NCBI RefSeq assembly: GCF_001971705.1
Contig: NZ_CP019327.1
Span: 1,488,001 to 1,552,000 of the forward strand
Reading direction: 5' to 3'
Source: Natronorubrum daqingense
Lineage (GTDB): Archaea > Halobacteriota > Halobacteria > Halobacteriales > Natrialbaceae
Length of the DNA: 64,000 bases
Shown here: in pieces, positions 53,950 through 63,764 of the stretch
Layout: every line of letters starts with the position of its first letter
Numbering within the stretch: position 1 is the first letter of the stretch
The notes under the pieces: generated by a model
What the model was told of the DNA's origin: nothing
Databases searched by the model: none
Seen by the model: the letters and a program-made list of their open reading frames with translations, nothing else
Translations under genes and position numbers: made by a program

Positions 53950-54699
53950 ATGACTGAATCGTACGACGTCGAGTTCGTCGAACGCGAGGATCGTGACGCA
54001 CGCTTCCTCGTCCGCGGTGTAACACCCGCATTCGCTAACGGGATCCGTCGCGCGATGCTCGCCGACGTCCCGACGATGGCGATCGACACCGTTCGGTTCG
54101 TCGAGAACTCGTCGGTCATGTTCGACGAGCAACTCGCGCTCCGACTCGGACTCGTTCCGCTGACGACCCCACCCGAGGGAGAGTTCGGCGAGGACGAGGC
54201 CGTCACGCTCTCGATCGACGTCGAAGGGCCGGAAACCGCGTATTCGGGCGACCTCGTGTCGAGCGACGACCTCGTCCAGCCTGCGGACGAGAACGTCCCG
54301 ATCATCGACCTCAAGGACGGCCAACGTCTCGAGGCCGAGGCCGACGCCGTACTCGAGCGTGGCAAAGATCACGCGAAACACCAGGGTGGCGTCGCCGTCG
54401 GCTACCGACACCTCCAGCGTGTCGACGTTGGCGACGATATCCCCGAGTTCGAAGAGCAAGAACCACAGATCGTTCGCGGCGTCATCGAAGACGATGGCGA
54501 ACTTATTCCGACGAGCGAATTTGATCACGACCTCTCCGAGCGCTATCCAGGAAAGGAAGTGACGGTCGAAGACGTGCCAAACGCCTTCGTCTTCCGCGTC
54601 GAGACTGACGGCTCGTTCTCCGTCGAGGAGATCGTTACGCGAGCCGCCGACTCGATCGAGGCGCGTGCGACCGAACTCGAAGACGCAGTACAGCTGTAG
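53950..54699 (+). CDS. rpoD: RNA polymerase subunit D (Rpo3)
   Basis: A 249-residue homologue of bacterial alpha and eukaryotic Rpb3, dimerising with subunit [19 protein letters not shown] is the assembly motif and [10 protein letters not shown] follows. It contains no cysteine at all, so the iron-sulphur domain seen in some archaeal subunits is absent or empty. Fourth gene of the operon; it is followed by tRNA-Leu. Confidence 0.97.
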   Translation: MTESYDVEFVEREDRDARFLVRGVTPAFANGIRRAMLADVPTMAIDTVRFVENSSVMFDEQLALRLGLVPLTTPPEGEFGEDEAVTLSIDVEGPETAYSGDLVSSDDLVQPADENVPIIDLKDGQRLEAEADAVLERGKDHAKHQGGVAVGYRHLQRVDVGDDIPEFEEQEPQIVRGVIEDDGELIPTSEFDHDLSERYPGKEVTVEDVPNAFVFRVETDGSFSVEEIVTRAADSIEARATELEDAVQL

Positions 54700-54828
54700 A
54701 CATGATCCGACGCCCCAACACCTACGCGAACGAGACCGCTGCCGGCGCCGTGAGCGACGAGACCGGTACAGCCTCGTTCACTGGAATCGAAAGGGGTTTG
54801 AAGGGGCGACGGATAGACGGAAGTGCGA

Positions 54829-54913
54829 GCAGGGATAGCCAAGTCAGGCCAACGGCGCAGCGTTCAGGGCGCTGTCTCGTAGGAGTCCGCAGGTTCAAAT
54901 CCTGCTCCCTGCA
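54829..54913 (+). tRNA. tRNA-Leu(CAG)
   Basis: Acceptor GCAGGGA pairs with TCCCTGC, discriminator A. The anticodon stem CAGCG/CGCTG encloses TTCAGGG, giving anticodon CAG. The T stem is GCAGG/CCTGC around TTCAAAT, and a long variable arm marks it as type II. CCA is not encoded. It lies inside the ribosomal operon between rpoD and rpl18e. Confidence 0.95.
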
Positions 54914-54941
54914 TCCACTTCTATTCAGCCGATCACGAAGA

Positions 54942-54985
54942 AACTCCGGCGACGAGTCGACAGCCCGTCGACCACCGTCGGAGTT
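54942..54985 (+). promoter_or_regulatory. Two-part hairpin downstream of tRNA-Leu
   Basis: The outer stem is AACTCCG/CGGAGTT and the inner one GTCGAC/GTCGAC (self-complementary, loop AGCCC), with an asymmetric internal loop between. It starts 29 bases after the tRNA 3' end. Confidence 0.5.
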
Positions 54986-55014
54986 CGATCGGCAGCATAT
55001 CGATTCCAACAGTA

Positions 55015-55043
55015 CTCGAGACACGACCGATCGTGTCCTCGAG
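55015..55043 (+). promoter_or_regulatory. Strong 12-bp hairpin with tetraloop before rpl18e
   Basis: CTCGAGACACGA pairs with TCGTGT-C-CTCGAG, leaving one bulged C and the loop CCGA. It ends 13 bases before the Shine-Dalgarno-like GGAGG of rpl18e. It could control processing of the tRNA or translation of rpl18e. Confidence 0.65.
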
Positions 55044-55055
55044 CCCGCAGTATTT

Positions 55056-55060
55056 GGAGG
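55056..55060 (+). promoter_or_regulatory. Shine-Dalgarno site of rpl18e
   Basis: GGAGG sits six bases before the ATG at 55067. A real ribosome binding site is notable here, as leaderless starts dominate in this window. Confidence 0.6.
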
Positions 55061-55066
55061 AAATCA

Positions 55067-55420
55067 ATGAGTAGCAAAACCAATCCGAGGCTCAACGATC
55101 TCATCGCCGAGCTGAAGTCGACGTCCCGCGAAGCGGACGCCGACGTCTGGCGAGACGTTGCGGATCGACTCGAAAAGCCCCGTCGCACCCACGCTGAGGT
55201 GAACCTGGGCCGCATCGAGCGATACGCACGCGAAGAAGAGACTGTCGTCGTTCCCGGCAAAGTGCTGGGATCCGGCGCACTACAGAAGAATGTCACCGTG
55301 GCCGCCGTCAACTTCTCTTCGTCAGCAGAGACGAAGATCGATCAGGTCGGCGAGCCAGTACCGCTCGAGCAACTGCTCGAAGAGAACCCAGAAGGATCCG
55401 ACGTGCGGGTGATTCGATGA
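55067..55420 (+). CDS. rpl18e: 50S ribosomal protein eL18
   Basis: A 117-residue archaeal eL18. It starts [16 protein letters not shown] and has [12 protein letters not shown] and the final VRVIR of the L18e/L15 fold. Translation is coupled to rpl13 by an ATGA overlap. A Shine-Dalgarno site precedes it. Confidence 0.97.
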   Translation: MSSKTNPRLNDLIAELKSTSREADADVWRDVADRLEKPRRTHAEVNLGRIERYAREEETVVVPGKVLGSGALQKNVTVAAVNFSSSAETKIDQVGEPVPLEQLLEENPEGSDVRVIR

Positions 55421-55866
55421 GTATCGCAGAATTCGACGCGGACGTCGTCGTCAACGCACGTGACTGTATCCTCGGTCGCGTCGCCAGCGAAGTCGCACAG
55501 CGAGCGCTCGACGGCGAGCGCGTCGCAATCGTCAACGCAGAAGACGCCGTCATCACCGGGGACAAAGAGGACGTGTTCGGAACCTACCGAAAACGCCTCG
55601 AACTCGGTTCCGACCGTGGTCCCTACTACCCGAAGCGACCGGATACGATCTTCAAGCGCTCCGTTCGCGGAATGGTGCCACACAAGAAGCCACGCGGTCG
55701 CGAGGCGCTCGACAACGTTCGCGTCTACGTCGGCAACCCCTACGAAGACGACGATGACCGCGAGGCCGAAGTTCTCGAGGGCACGTCGTTGGACCGCCTG
55801 TCGAACATCCGCTTCGTCCACCTGGGCGAAGTCTCCGATCAACTCGGTGCTAACGTCACATGGTAA
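55417..55866 (+). CDS. rpl13: 50S ribosomal protein uL13
   Basis: A 149-residue uL13 with the family patterns [36 protein letters not shown] and [11 protein letters not shown]. Overlaps rpl18e at its start and rps9 at its end. Confidence 0.97.
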   Translation: MSIAEFDADVVVNARDCILGRVASEVAQRALDGERVAIVNAEDAVITGDKEDVFGTYRKRLELGSDRGPYYPKRPDTIFKRSVRGMVPHKKPRGREALDNVRVYVGNPYEDDDDREAEVLEGTSLDRLSNIRFVHLGEVSDQLGANVTW

Positions 55867-56258
55867 CGAATACGAGTGGGAAGAAAAAGACCGCCGTCGC
55901 CCGCGCGACCGTCGACGAGGGCGAAGGTCGTGTCCGAATCAACTCCAAACCAGTCGAACTGGTCGAACCCGAAATGTCGCGGCTCAAGATGCTCGAGCCG
56001 TTTCGCATCGCTGGCGACGAACTTCGTAACGAGGTGGATATCGACGTTCACGTCGAAGGTGGCGGAATCAGCGGACAGGCAGACGCTGTCCGAACCGCTA
56101 TCGCTCGCGGAATCGTCCAGCATACGAACGATGCAGAACTCCGCGATGCGTACATGGAGTTCGATCGCTCGCTGTTGGTCAACGACGTTCGCCAGTCCGA
56201 ACCAAAGAAGTGGGGCGGCCCGGGCGCTCGGGCGCGCTACCAGAAGTCCTACCGCTAA
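55860..56258 (+). CDS. rps9: 30S ribosomal protein uS9
   Basis: A 132-residue uS9. [22 protein letters not shown] and the C-terminal [14 protein letters not shown], which reaches the P-site tRNA, are present. It overlaps rpl13 by seven bases. Confidence 0.97.
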   Translation: MVTNTSGKKKTAVARATVDEGEGRVRINSKPVELVEPEMSRLKMLEPFRIAGDELRNEVDIDVHVEGGGISGQADAVRTAIARGIVQHTNDAELRDAYMEFDRSLLVNDVRQSEPKKWGGPGARARYQKSYR

Positions 56259-56270
56259 GGTGATTCAAGT

Positions 56271-56465
56271 ATGATGGTACCGGTCCGGTGTTTCACCTGT
56301 GGCACTGTCGTCGGCGAACACTGGGAGGAGTTCGACGAACGAGCGAACGAGGGCGACGAAGACCCACAGAAGGTCTTGGACGAACTCGGCGTCGAGCGCT
56401 ACTGCTGTCGGCGCATGCTCGTGAGTCACACCGACCTCGTCGACGTGGTCTCCCCATACCAGTAA
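56271..56465 (+). CDS. rpoN: RNA polymerase subunit N (Rpo10)
   Basis: A 64-residue subunit with the zinc site C8-x2-C11 and C45-C46 (RCFTCG and YCCRRM). It stabilises the polymerase assembly platform with subunits D, L and P. Start at the first of two ATG codons (MMVPVRC). Confidence 0.96.
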   Translation: MMVPVRCFTCGTVVGEHWEEFDERANEGDEDPQKVLDELGVERYCCRRMLVSHTDLVDVVSPYQ

Positions 56466-56466
56466 C

Positions 56467-56652
56467 ATGCAACAGGAACATCACAACCGCTACGAGAAGG
56501 CACGCATTCTCGGCGCACGAGCGCTGCAGGTGTCCTACGGCGCGCCGGTGTTGATCGAATCGGAGCAGACCCAACCGATCCTCATCGCCGCCGAAGAGTA
56601 CGACGCTGACGCGTTGCCGTTTACCGTCAAGCGGGGGTACGATCGAAAATGA
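56467..56652 (+). CDS. rpoK: RNA polymerase subunit K (Rpo6)
   Basis: A 61-residue omega/Rpb6 homologue: [21 protein letters not shown] is the core. The stop overlaps the enolase start (ATGA). Confidence 0.96.
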   Translation: MQQEHHNRYEKARILGARALQVSYGAPVLIESEQTQPILIAAEEYDADALPFTVKRGYDRK

Positions 56653-57860
56653 CGCTCATCACCGACGTTCGGCTCCGACGGATCCTCGACTCGCGGGGGA
56701 ACCCGACTGTCGAGGCTGACGTCGTCACCGAAAGCGGCGGATTCGGCCGTGCTGGCGCACCAAGTGGTGCCAGTACGGGCGAGTACGAGGCCGTCGAACG
56801 GCCGCCTGCGGAGGCGATTGCCGCGGCCCGTGAACACGCTGTGCCGCGACTCGTCGGTGAGGCGTACGCCGGGAACCAACGAGAAGTCGACACCATTCTA
56901 CACGCTGCAGACGGAACGGACGACTTCTCGAAGATCGGTGCGAACAGTGCGGTCGCCATCTCGATGGCCGCCGCAAAAGCAGGTGCCGACGTGCTCGGCG
57001 CACCCTTATTCCAGCACCTCGGTGGTGCGTTTCGCGGCGAGAACTTCCCGATCCCGCTCGGAAACGTCGTCGGTGGTGGCGAACACGCCGCCGATGCGAC
57101 CGACATTCAGGAGTTTTTGGTCGCACCAGTTGGCGCGCCCAGTATCGAAGACGCCGTCTTCGCGAACGCCGCCGTCCACGGGGTCGTCGCCGAATTGCTC
57201 GAGGAACGTGACGTTCCATCGGGCAAGGGCGACGAAGGTGCGTGGGCACCGTCGATCGACGACGAAGCGGCGTTCGAAATCGTCGACGAGGCGGTTTCGC
57301 AGGTCGAAGACGACGTCGGCTTCGAGATTCGATTCGGTCTCGACGTCGCGGCCGCCGAGATGTACGACGCCGACTCGGAAACCTACGAGTACGAGTCCGC
57401 GGGCATCAACCGCGACACCGACGAGCAGATCGAGTACATCGCCGACCTCGTCCGTGAATACGACCTCGTCTACGTCGAGGATCCACTCGACGAGAATGAC
57501 TACGAGGCGTTCGCCGATCTCACCGACAGAGTCGGCGACCGGACGCTGATCTGTGGCGACGACCTCTTCGTCACCAACACCGATCGACTCACCGAGGGCA
57601 TCGACCAAGGGGCTGGAAACAGCATCCTGATCAAGCCCAACCAGATCGGAACGCTTTCCGACGCCTTCGACGCGATCGAACTCGCGACGGAGCACGGATA
57701 CGATTCGGTCGTCTCCCACCGTTCGGGCGAGACCGAGGACGCGACGATCGCACACCTCGCCGTCGCGACCGACGCACCCTTCATCAAGACGGGTGCCGTC
57801 GGCGGCGAGCGAACCGCTAAACTCAACGAGCTCATCAGAATCGCAGACGACGCGACATGA
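56649..57860 (+). CDS. eno: Enolase
   Basis: A 403-residue enolase that turns 2-phosphoglycerate into phosphoenolpyruvate. [10 protein letters not shown] marks the lid, [13 protein letters not shown] a metal site, [17 protein letters not shown] the catalytic Lys and [18 protein letters not shown] the substrate loop. It overlaps rps2 (ATGA). Housekeeping glycolytic enzyme inside a translation operon, a conserved haloarchaeal arrangement. Confidence 0.97.
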   Translation: MTLITDVRLRRILDSRGNPTVEADVVTESGGFGRAGAPSGASTGEYEAVERPPAEAIAAAREHAVPRLVGEAYAGNQREVDTILHAADGTDDFSKIGANSAVAISMAAAKAGADVLGAPLFQHLGGAFRGENFPIPLGNVVGGGEHAADATDIQEFLVAPVGAPSIEDAVFANAAVHGVVAELLEERDVPSGKGDEGAWAPSIDDEAAFEIVDEAVSQVEDDVGFEIRFGLDVAAAEMYDADSETYEYESAGINRDTDEQIEYIADLVREYDLVYVEDPLDENDYEAFADLTDRVGDRTLICGDDLFVTNTDRLTEGIDQGAGNSILIKPNQIGTLSDAFDAIELATEHGYDSVVSHRSGETEDATIAHLAVATDAPFIKTGAVGGERTAKLNELIRIADDAT

Positions 57861-58672
57861 CAGATAACGACGCAACCCAGGAAGGGCTCGACGCTGCCGA
57901 GTCGGAGATCGACGAGGAGCCAGCAGAAGGTGCTGGTCCCGCCGCCGACCCCGACGACGACGTCGAGCCAGCCGACGAACAGTCCACCGACGCCGAGGCC
58001 GACGCGGCCGACGCTTCGGAAGAACCAGTCACTGGCGAGGACGCCGACGACGCCGGTCCAACCCTCGACGACGACGTAATGTCCGACGAGGAAGCGGACC
58101 TCCTCATTCCCGTCGAGGACTACCTCGGTGCCGGTGTTCACATCGGGACCCAGCAAAAGACCGACGACATGGAGCGGTTCATCCACCGCGTCCGAACCGA
58201 CGGTCTGTACGTGCTGGACGTCTCGAAGACCGACGGCCGTATCCGAACGGCCGCGGACTTCCTCGCGAACTACGACCCAGAACAGATTCTGGTCACCTCG
58301 AGTCGTCAGTACGGTCGCTTCCCAGCGGAGAAGTTCGCCGAAGCCGTGGGCGCTCGTGCCCGTACCGGTCGCTTCATCCCGGGAACGCTGACGAACCCCA
58401 AGTACGACGGTTACATCGAGCCTGATGTTCTCGTCGTCACGGACCCGATCGGTGACGCCCAGGCAGTCAAAGAGGCGATCACGGTCGGAATTCCAGTCAT
58501 CGCGATGTGTGACTCGAACAACCAGGTCAGCAACGTCGACCTCGTCGTCCCGACGAACAACAAGGGTCGCAAGGCCCTTTCGGTCGTCTACTGGCTGCTC
58601 GCCAACGAAGTCCTCGACCGCCGCGGCGCAGAGCCGTCGTACTCGCTCGAGGACTTCGAGAGCATGGTCTAA
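57857..58672 (+). CDS. rps2: 30S ribosomal protein uS2 with acidic N-terminal extension
   Basis: A 271-residue uS2. The core begins near residue 85 with [17 protein letters not shown] and includes [15 protein letters not shown] and [10 protein letters not shown]. The first 75 residues are disordered Asp/Glu/Ala. An internal ATG (M75, 58079) would give a short form but the coupled start at 57857 is preferred. Last gene of the operon. Confidence 0.96.
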   Translation: MTDNDATQEGLDAAESEIDEEPAEGAGPAADPDDDVEPADEQSTDAEADAADASEEPVTGEDADDAGPTLDDDVMSDEEADLLIPVEDYLGAGVHIGTQQKTDDMERFIHRVRTDGLYVLDVSKTDGRIRTAADFLANYDPEQILVTSSRQYGRFPAEKFAEAVGARARTGRFIPGTLTNPKYDGYIEPDVLVVTDPIGDAQAVKEAITVGIPVIAMCDSNNQVSNVDLVVPTNNKGRKALSVVYWLLANEVLDRRGAEPSYSLEDFESMV

Positions 58673-58785
58673 CCCGTTGTAATCGACGCTGTTCGTTTTC
58701 GACACTGTGTACTGCCATATTGGCGCTCATCGTTCCTAGCGAGTGCGAACAAAGGAATTACGTAGCGTCCGGGGCAACGACGAGT

Positions 58786-58911
58786 ATGCTCGAGTCGCTG
58801 TTCGACTTCGAAACGGAGAAAATCCCGCTTCCAGTTGTGGCTGCGACAGCGGCACTGATCGCTATCTTCGCCGTTGGGATTCCAGTCCGACTGCTAGTCG
58901 GATTCGGGTAG
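58786..58911 (+). CDS. Possible 41-residue single-helix membrane protein
   Basis: MLESLFDFETEKIPLPV is followed by one hydrophobic helix (about 17-36) and the end VRLLVGFG. Codon choice looks coding, but no clear promoter is seen and I do not recognise it. Convergent with the glycosyltransferase operon. Confidence 0.4.
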   Translation: MLESLFDFETEKIPLPVVAATAALIAIFAVGIPVRLLVGFG

Positions 58912-58944
58912 GTTATCGGCCGATATCGTCGCTGATAAGCGAAT

Positions 58945-59889
58945 TCACGCGTCAGCGAGACAGCGTTCGTAGACGCCACGGAGACGCGTCCCCATCTCGG
59001 CGGTCGTATACTCGGTCACTCGCCTTCTCCCATCTGAGGGCTCATCACGCTCGAGGACTGCTGCCAGTTCCTCGCGGAGTGAGTCCACGTCGTTTGCGAT
59101 TGCAGAGTTTGACACGTCCTCGAGTACCTCCCGGGCAAAGCCGACGTCGCGCGAGACGACTGGCGTGTTGCAAGCGGCAGCCTCCTTGAGCGACATCGGG
59201 CCGCTTTCGAATCGTGAGGTGATCAACACGGCGTCAGCGGCATTGAGATAGGACGGCATCTCGTCGTAGGGCTCGTTGGCGACCGTTCGGAGGCTCACTT
59301 CGTGCTCGAGTTCGTCGACGACACGTCGTGCCAGTGGGTAATTCTTTTCTTCGCGCGACGGTGCGTAGGGAAAGAGGACGATCCGTTCGTCGGTGGGCCA
59401 CTCAACGCGTTCACGCGCCTCGGCTCGAGGAATCGGTCGAAACTGAGTCGTATCGACGGGAAATGGGACGACGTGGCTCGGTTGGTCGACGCGATCTGCC
59501 ATCGTGTTCGAGGGAACGACGATCCGATCGCTTCGAGCGGTGAACCGTTCGATGATCGACGCGAAGGGGTTGTCTCGATACTCGCCGCCCCAGAGGGTCG
59601 AAACGACCGGTAATTCGGTTCGTGGGAGCGACGCTGCGGCGACGGCGAAGGGGACGGTGAGGCCGTAATTCGCGTGAACGAGGTCGTACTCGCCCCTCGA
59701 CTCGCGGAGTACCTGTGGCAGATACTGCACGTAGTCGAAGGGCGTTCGACGACTGACAGCGTCCTCACGAGCACGGTGCTCTCCGGGAACTGGAACGGTC
59801 GTCACCTCGATACCGGCGTGCTCGAGAGCGGTCATCTGTGTTTGATAGAAACTGCGCCAATCAGTCGTGGTGAGGCTGAGAACGTGCAT
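58945..59889 (-). CDS. Glycosyltransferase family 4-like protein
   Basis: A 314-residue GT-B protein. An N-terminal acceptor half has DLVHANYGLTVPFAV; the nucleotide-sugar half includes FPYAPSREEKNYP and RFESGPMSLKEAAACNTPVVSRDVG, the E-x7-E type motif of GT4. It probably adds a sugar to a surface glycan or glycolipid at the inner face of the membrane. Eight bases separate it from the DUF354 gene, so they form an operon. Confidence 0.85.
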   Translation of the reverse strand: MHVLSLTTTDWRSFYQTQMTALEHAGIEVTTVPVPGEHRAREDAVSRRTPFDYVQYLPQVLRESRGEYDLVHANYGLTVPFAVAAASLPRTELPVVSTLWGGEYRDNPFASIIERFTARSDRIVVPSNTMADRVDQPSHVVPFPVDTTQFRPIPRAEARERVEWPTDERIVLFPYAPSREEKNYPLARRVVDELEHEVSLRTVANEPYDEMPSYLNAADAVLITSRFESGPMSLKEAAACNTPVVSRDVGFAREVLEDVSNSAIANDVDSLREELAAVLERDEPSDGRRRVTEYTTAEMGTRLRGVYERCLADA

Positions 59890-59897
59890 ATTCCTGA

Positions 59898-61013
59898 TCA
59901 GTTTGGAATCGAGTCGTTGCGCTCGTCCCTCGTTGCCTCCGATGTCTGGGGTGTGAGACGGTCCGTCGTCGAAACGCCACGCTCGTGAAGTTGGGAAATT
60001 ACGTACGCCGTAACGTCTGTCGTCTCCGACAGGAGCGTCTCACGTCGATCCGCCCAGGTCGCTGTAGCAGTCGGATCACGATCGATTCGTTCGATGACCT
60101 CGAGCGCCTCGGCTTCTCGACTCGTACGAAACGATCGAACGAGCCCTCGGTCTTCGAGTTCGCGGAATTTTCCCATTTCGTTCTGACCAGCAAATGGGCT
60201 GATCCGAACGGTTGGCGTGCCGAGAACGCCGGCCTCGAGCGTTGTCGTCGCGACTTCGCCGACGACGATGTCGGCGAACGCGAGTAAGTGATGAAACGAC
60301 TCCGGTGGAACGGGAAGAGGTTCACCGCCCATCGGAACCTCATCGTCACCCTCGACGGAGACGTACACGTCGCCGTTCGCTGCAAGCATGTCGGTGATCT
60401 CCTGTCGGCATTCGGGCGAGATACCGTTCTTTCCGACGTCGTGATTCCCCTTCCACGCACCGAATCGGAGCACGGCGTATCGGTCGTCGGGGTCGACACC
60501 GTGTCGTCTGAGAATCGACTCGTTCGGCTCGAATCGACTCGGGTGGAGATACGCAAGTTCGTGAAATCCTGGGTAGGTAACGTGGTCCCCACTGTATCCC
60601 TCACGGAAGCTCTCCGGTGTGTAGATCGTGTCCGCAAACGGAGTCGTCAGACGGTTCCCACCATTGATCGCCGTCTCGGTGTCGATGTAGACGTGACTCC
60701 TCGCACCGACGAGCGTCGCGACGTGTGTCGCTGCAATCCCGTGACTGGAGACGATAACCGCTGGCTCGATTTCACGTGCTCGTTGAAGCAACCGATATTC
60801 GTATCGTACCTGCGTCAGCCCCAATCCGAACCACCCGTCGGGTTCTCCACACAGGAGTTCGTACTCGATCCGATAGGCGTCGAGCAGTCGCGTCGTCACA
60901 CCCTTCTCCCGAGCAAACACGTGCACGTCGTGTCCCACCGCCTCGAGCTCGCAGATAACGTGTTTGAAAAAGTGCACGTTCGCTGCATGCTGAATCGTGA
61001 TGATGATATCCAT
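59898..61013 (-). CDS. DUF354 family glycosyltransferase-like protein
   Basis: A 371-residue GT-B-fold protein of the DUF354 family, as judged from HAANVHFFKHVICELEAVGHDVH at the start and the C-terminal EVATTTLEAGVLGTPTVRISPF. It resembles UDP-GlcNAc epimerases and MurG-like enzymes. No membrane helix. Likely acts with the GT4 enzyme on a surface polysaccharide. The ATG at 61013 is chosen. Confidence 0.82.
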   Translation of the reverse strand: MDIIITIQHAANVHFFKHVICELEAVGHDVHVFAREKGVTTRLLDAYRIEYELLCGEPDGWFGLGLTQVRYEYRLLQRAREIEPAVIVSSHGIAATHVATLVGARSHVYIDTETAINGGNRLTTPFADTIYTPESFREGYSGDHVTYPGFHELAYLHPSRFEPNESILRRHGVDPDDRYAVLRFGAWKGNHDVGKNGISPECRQEITDMLAANGDVYVSVEGDDEVPMGGEPLPVPPESFHHLLAFADIVVGEVATTTLEAGVLGTPTVRISPFAGQNEMGKFRELEDRGLVRSFRTSREAEALEVIERIDRDPTATATWADRRETLLSETTDVTAYVISQLHERGVSTTDRLTPQTSEATRDERNDSIPN

Positions 61014-61220
61014 ACGATCGGCTCGTCTCGGAATACCCACTACTCAGCCATTATTATCGAATCCATAGAAGCGTCCGACTCTGTGAAATCGACCTCGAGG
61101 ACGTAACGATCGTCGAATGTAAAACATCACTGTGATGGTATGGTCGGGCGTTTGATCTCACGAAGCGAACTGGTAATCTGTCGTCGCCGCCTGGTAGGTC
61201 GAAGCTGATACCTGCGGACA

Positions 61221-61228
61221 TTTATATA
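61221..61228 (+). promoter_or_regulatory. TATA element of the pilin-like locus
   Basis: TTTATATA lies 22 bases before the ATG at 61251, so the transcript is leaderless or nearly so. Confidence 0.6.
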
Positions 61229-61250
61229 CGAAAGCGCGGCCAACCCGGCC

Positions 61251-62189
61251 ATGGATTGGGAGGCCCCTCTCGACGGATGGTACGTCTTTTTGGCCGTGTC
61301 CCTCGTCAGTATCGCGGTTGCTGGTCTGGTTCTCGGCCTTCCAACGGGACCACCGCCAGACGCGCCCGAAGCAGCCAACGCGATCGAACCGGTTGCCGCG
61401 AGCGACAGCGAATCGAGTTCGTCGTGGGAGTACGACGCCGAAACTATCGTTTTCGACGGTTCGACGCTCGAGTTAGCGAACGATCACGGCACTGCACACG
61501 CGAGTGTAGACTACGACACCTTCGTCGTCCCGGTAAGCGGGTCTGATCGGTTAGAAAACATTACGCACGGCGTCGCGTTCGAAGACGAATACGAAGCGGA
61601 ACTCGCCGACGGCGATACACATGCGGTTAGCGAGTTCCTCGCGGACGCCGGTGACCGATACGACGAAAACAGTGGCACGGAACTGACCGCAAGCGGTGAG
61701 TTAGTCACCAGACAGATCAGCGTCGAACCGGATAGCGATTCGCTCGATCCGCTCGTCGAAACTGTCGAGTTCGAGACGACGACGTCCGAATTCGGGATCG
61801 GCGGCGCATCCATTACCGGGATCGGCACCGTCACTGCATCGTACGACGGGGTCGCTGGCAACGAACTCGAGTTAGACGTCGACGGCGAGTACGTCTGGCT
61901 AGACGGTACGTCCATCAGCGACGCAAGCACCTCGGAGGTGATTCCCGGCCGAACTGGAACACTCGACGTAGAAATCGAATCGTCGAACATCAACCGCCCC
62001 GGTAGCGAACCGGTCGATGCGACACTCGAGTTCGACGACGGCGAGACGTGCGAACGCGAACTCGGGTTCGACACGACCGAAACGTGTACGAATTCGATCC
62101 CGCGAACGGCAGCGTTCGACGATGACGAACCGTTTGTCGACTACAATACAGAGACTGAACACTATCATGTCACACTCGTCAGCGTCTAG
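61251..62189 (+). CDS. DUF7283-like membrane-anchored protein
   Basis: A 312-residue protein. A short cytoplasmic start (MDWEAPLDGWYVF) is followed by one helix (SLVSIAVAGLVLGLPTGPP), and the rest is a beta-rich outer domain with two cysteines near the end (about 270-285). It resembles, from memory, the haloarchaeal DUF7283 family encoded with type II/IV secretion ATPases. First gene of the locus; overlaps the next gene by 23 bases. Confidence 0.75.
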   Translation: MDWEAPLDGWYVFLAVSLVSIAVAGLVLGLPTGPPPDAPEAANAIEPVAASDSESSSSWEYDAETIVFDGSTLELANDHGTAHASVDYDTFVVPVSGSDRLENITHGVAFEDEYEAELADGDTHAVSEFLADAGDRYDENSGTELTASGELVTRQISVEPDSDSLDPLVETVEFETTTSEFGIGGASITGIGTVTASYDGVAGNELELDVDGEYVWLDGTSISDASTSEVIPGRTGTLDVEIESSNINRPGSEPVDATLEFDDGETCERELGFDTTETCTNSIPRTAAFDDDEPFVDYNTETEHYHVTLVSV

Positions 62190-62682
62190 AGGCCAAACCG
62201 AACCGATCGCCGCACTCTTCGCCGTGATGGCACTCATCGCCGGCGTCGGATTGTACACCGTCTACGTGAGCGATGTCCTTCCGGGAACGAGTGATCGCAC
62301 CGTCACAGAGACCGCCATCGACAACGTTTGGGACGACCTCGAGGACGCCGAGCGTGGCACCTTCCCGGCCTACGAGTACGAATCCGAGATGGACCAGGAG
62401 ATGCTCGAAGCAATCCAATCCAACTCGTTGCCAAACGGCGAGAACGTATACATAGAGGTCAGGGCCTACGATGACGGTGAACCGACCGTCTTCGCTGCTG
62501 CACACTTCAATTCTGACGGCGACGACCTGCGTGACAGACAACTTCAGTCTACCCACAGTGACTTCGGTCCGCCTCGAGCGGCCGGTGAACCGGATGAGAC
62601 GGACATTTCCACGCGATCAATCTCCATCGAGGTCACGGAAGCCGACGTCCGAGGTGGGACCGTACACGTGGAGGCCTGGTAA
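62167..62682 (+). CDS. Pilin-like protein, DUF7285-type
   Basis: A 171-residue protein. The N-terminal RGQTEPIAALFAVMALIAG and the following helix look like a class III (prepilin/TadE-like) signal. The outside part is acidic, with FAAAHFNSDGDD and a final SIEVTEADVRGGTVHVEAW. It probably assembles with its neighbours. It starts inside the end of the previous gene, and the next gene follows after two bases. Confidence 0.78.
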   Translation: MSHSSASRGQTEPIAALFAVMALIAGVGLYTVYVSDVLPGTSDRTVTETAIDNVWDDLEDAERGTFPAYEYESEMDQEMLEAIQSNSLPNGENVYIEVRAYDDGEPTVFAAAHFNSDGDDLRDRQLQSTHSDFGPPRAAGEPDETDISTRSISIEVTEADVRGGTVHVEAW

Positions 62683-62684
62683 TC

Positions 62685-63764
62685 GTGACCGACTTTCCGT
62701 CTGAACGTGGCGTCAGTACGGTCATCGACGTTGCACTCGCACTCCTCCTCATCTCCGCGAGCGTGATGATCGTCGGCTACTATCTCGCAACGACAGCAGA
62801 CGAATCCCCAGTAGATAGCCACGGACACGAAACGACAGGTGCAGGGCAAACTCACGGCGGCGAAAGTCTCTCTGCGGCGCAAATGACGGATGTGCTGAGT
62901 GAATCCACGATTTCCGTTACGTACAGTATCGAAGACATACGCGACGAAGACGAATTTTCTGAACCAGTGATTACGAACGACAATACTTACTCGCGAACCG
63001 ATCACGGTTCACCCCTCGGGTTGCTCGCTGATGCAGCCGTGATGAATTACCAGATCGACGGGAAATCTGTTGTAGCCTACAGTGATGCATACGAGGAGGC
63101 CGTCGACTGGTCGATTCGTGAGAATCTCGTTGGAACGGAACAGGACTTCTACGTCGTCGCTGAGTGGGAGCCGTACGCTGATGCAACAATCAACGGCACA
63201 GCGACGGCTGGCACCCGACCGCCTGCAAATGCTGACGTGTCGAGTACCTCGACGACAGTTTCGAGTGGCGTCTCTCCAATCGACGACTCACACTTCCAAG
63301 ACTATCAAATTGATGATAACGAATCGTCTGCCGTCGCAGCAACGGTCATCGGTAAAGAAATCGTCGATGGCTTCTTCCCCCCAGAATCGTCCCAGTACGC
63401 CCTCGAGGACCAGGGCATCAACCGCGAACAAACGGTCTATCAGTACCAGTCGATGGCCGAGGCAGTCGGTGAGTTCTCGTTTCGCAGCCCGGACACCCAC
63501 CCACCATTGACGCGCACCGAAGCAAACGCACAGGCGGCCAATCGAAATCTCCTCGTCGGGCAGGAAGGCGGGTACGATGTTACCGACGCCGACGCCCTTG
63601 CGGCGTGGCTCGCGTCAGACCTCGAGGACGCGTTCGAATCCGAGTTCGAGGAAATCGACGACAACAACGACGAAACCGACCGCGACGAAAAGCAACTCGA
63701 GGCAATTCTCGATGAAACATCGACCGATACGGTCACGATTACGATTCAGACCTGGAACGAATGA
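62685..63764 (+). CDS. Pilin-like protein, DUF7284-type
   Basis: A 359-residue protein from a GTG at 62685. The start ERGVSTVIDVALALLLISAS is a prepilin-like segment with one helix. The large outside domain contains several polar repeats and a Glu/Asp-rich end. The family is known only from haloarchaeal secretion/pilus loci. Its stop overlaps the next start (ATGA). Confidence 0.77.
   Translation: MTDFPSERGVSTVIDVALALLLISASVMIVGYYLATTADESPVDSHGHETTGAGQTHGGESLSAAQMTDVLSESTISVTYSIEDIRDEDEFSEPVITNDNTYSRTDHGSPLGLLADAAVMNYQIDGKSVVAYSDAYEEAVDWSIRENLVGTEQDFYVVAEWEPYADATINGTATAGTRPPANADVSSTSTTVSSGVSPIDDSHFQDYQIDDNESSAVAATVIGKEIVDGFFPPESSQYALEDQGINREQTVYQYQSMAEAVGEFSFRSPDTHPPLTRTEANAQAANRNLLVGQEGGYDVTDADALAAWLASDLEDAFESEFEEIDDNNDETDRDEKQLEAILDETSTDTVTITIQTWNE

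Noticed and set aside
58079..58672. Shorter rps2 starting at the internal ATG
   Set aside because: The ATGA overlap with eno and halophile-typical acidic extension favour the upstream start.
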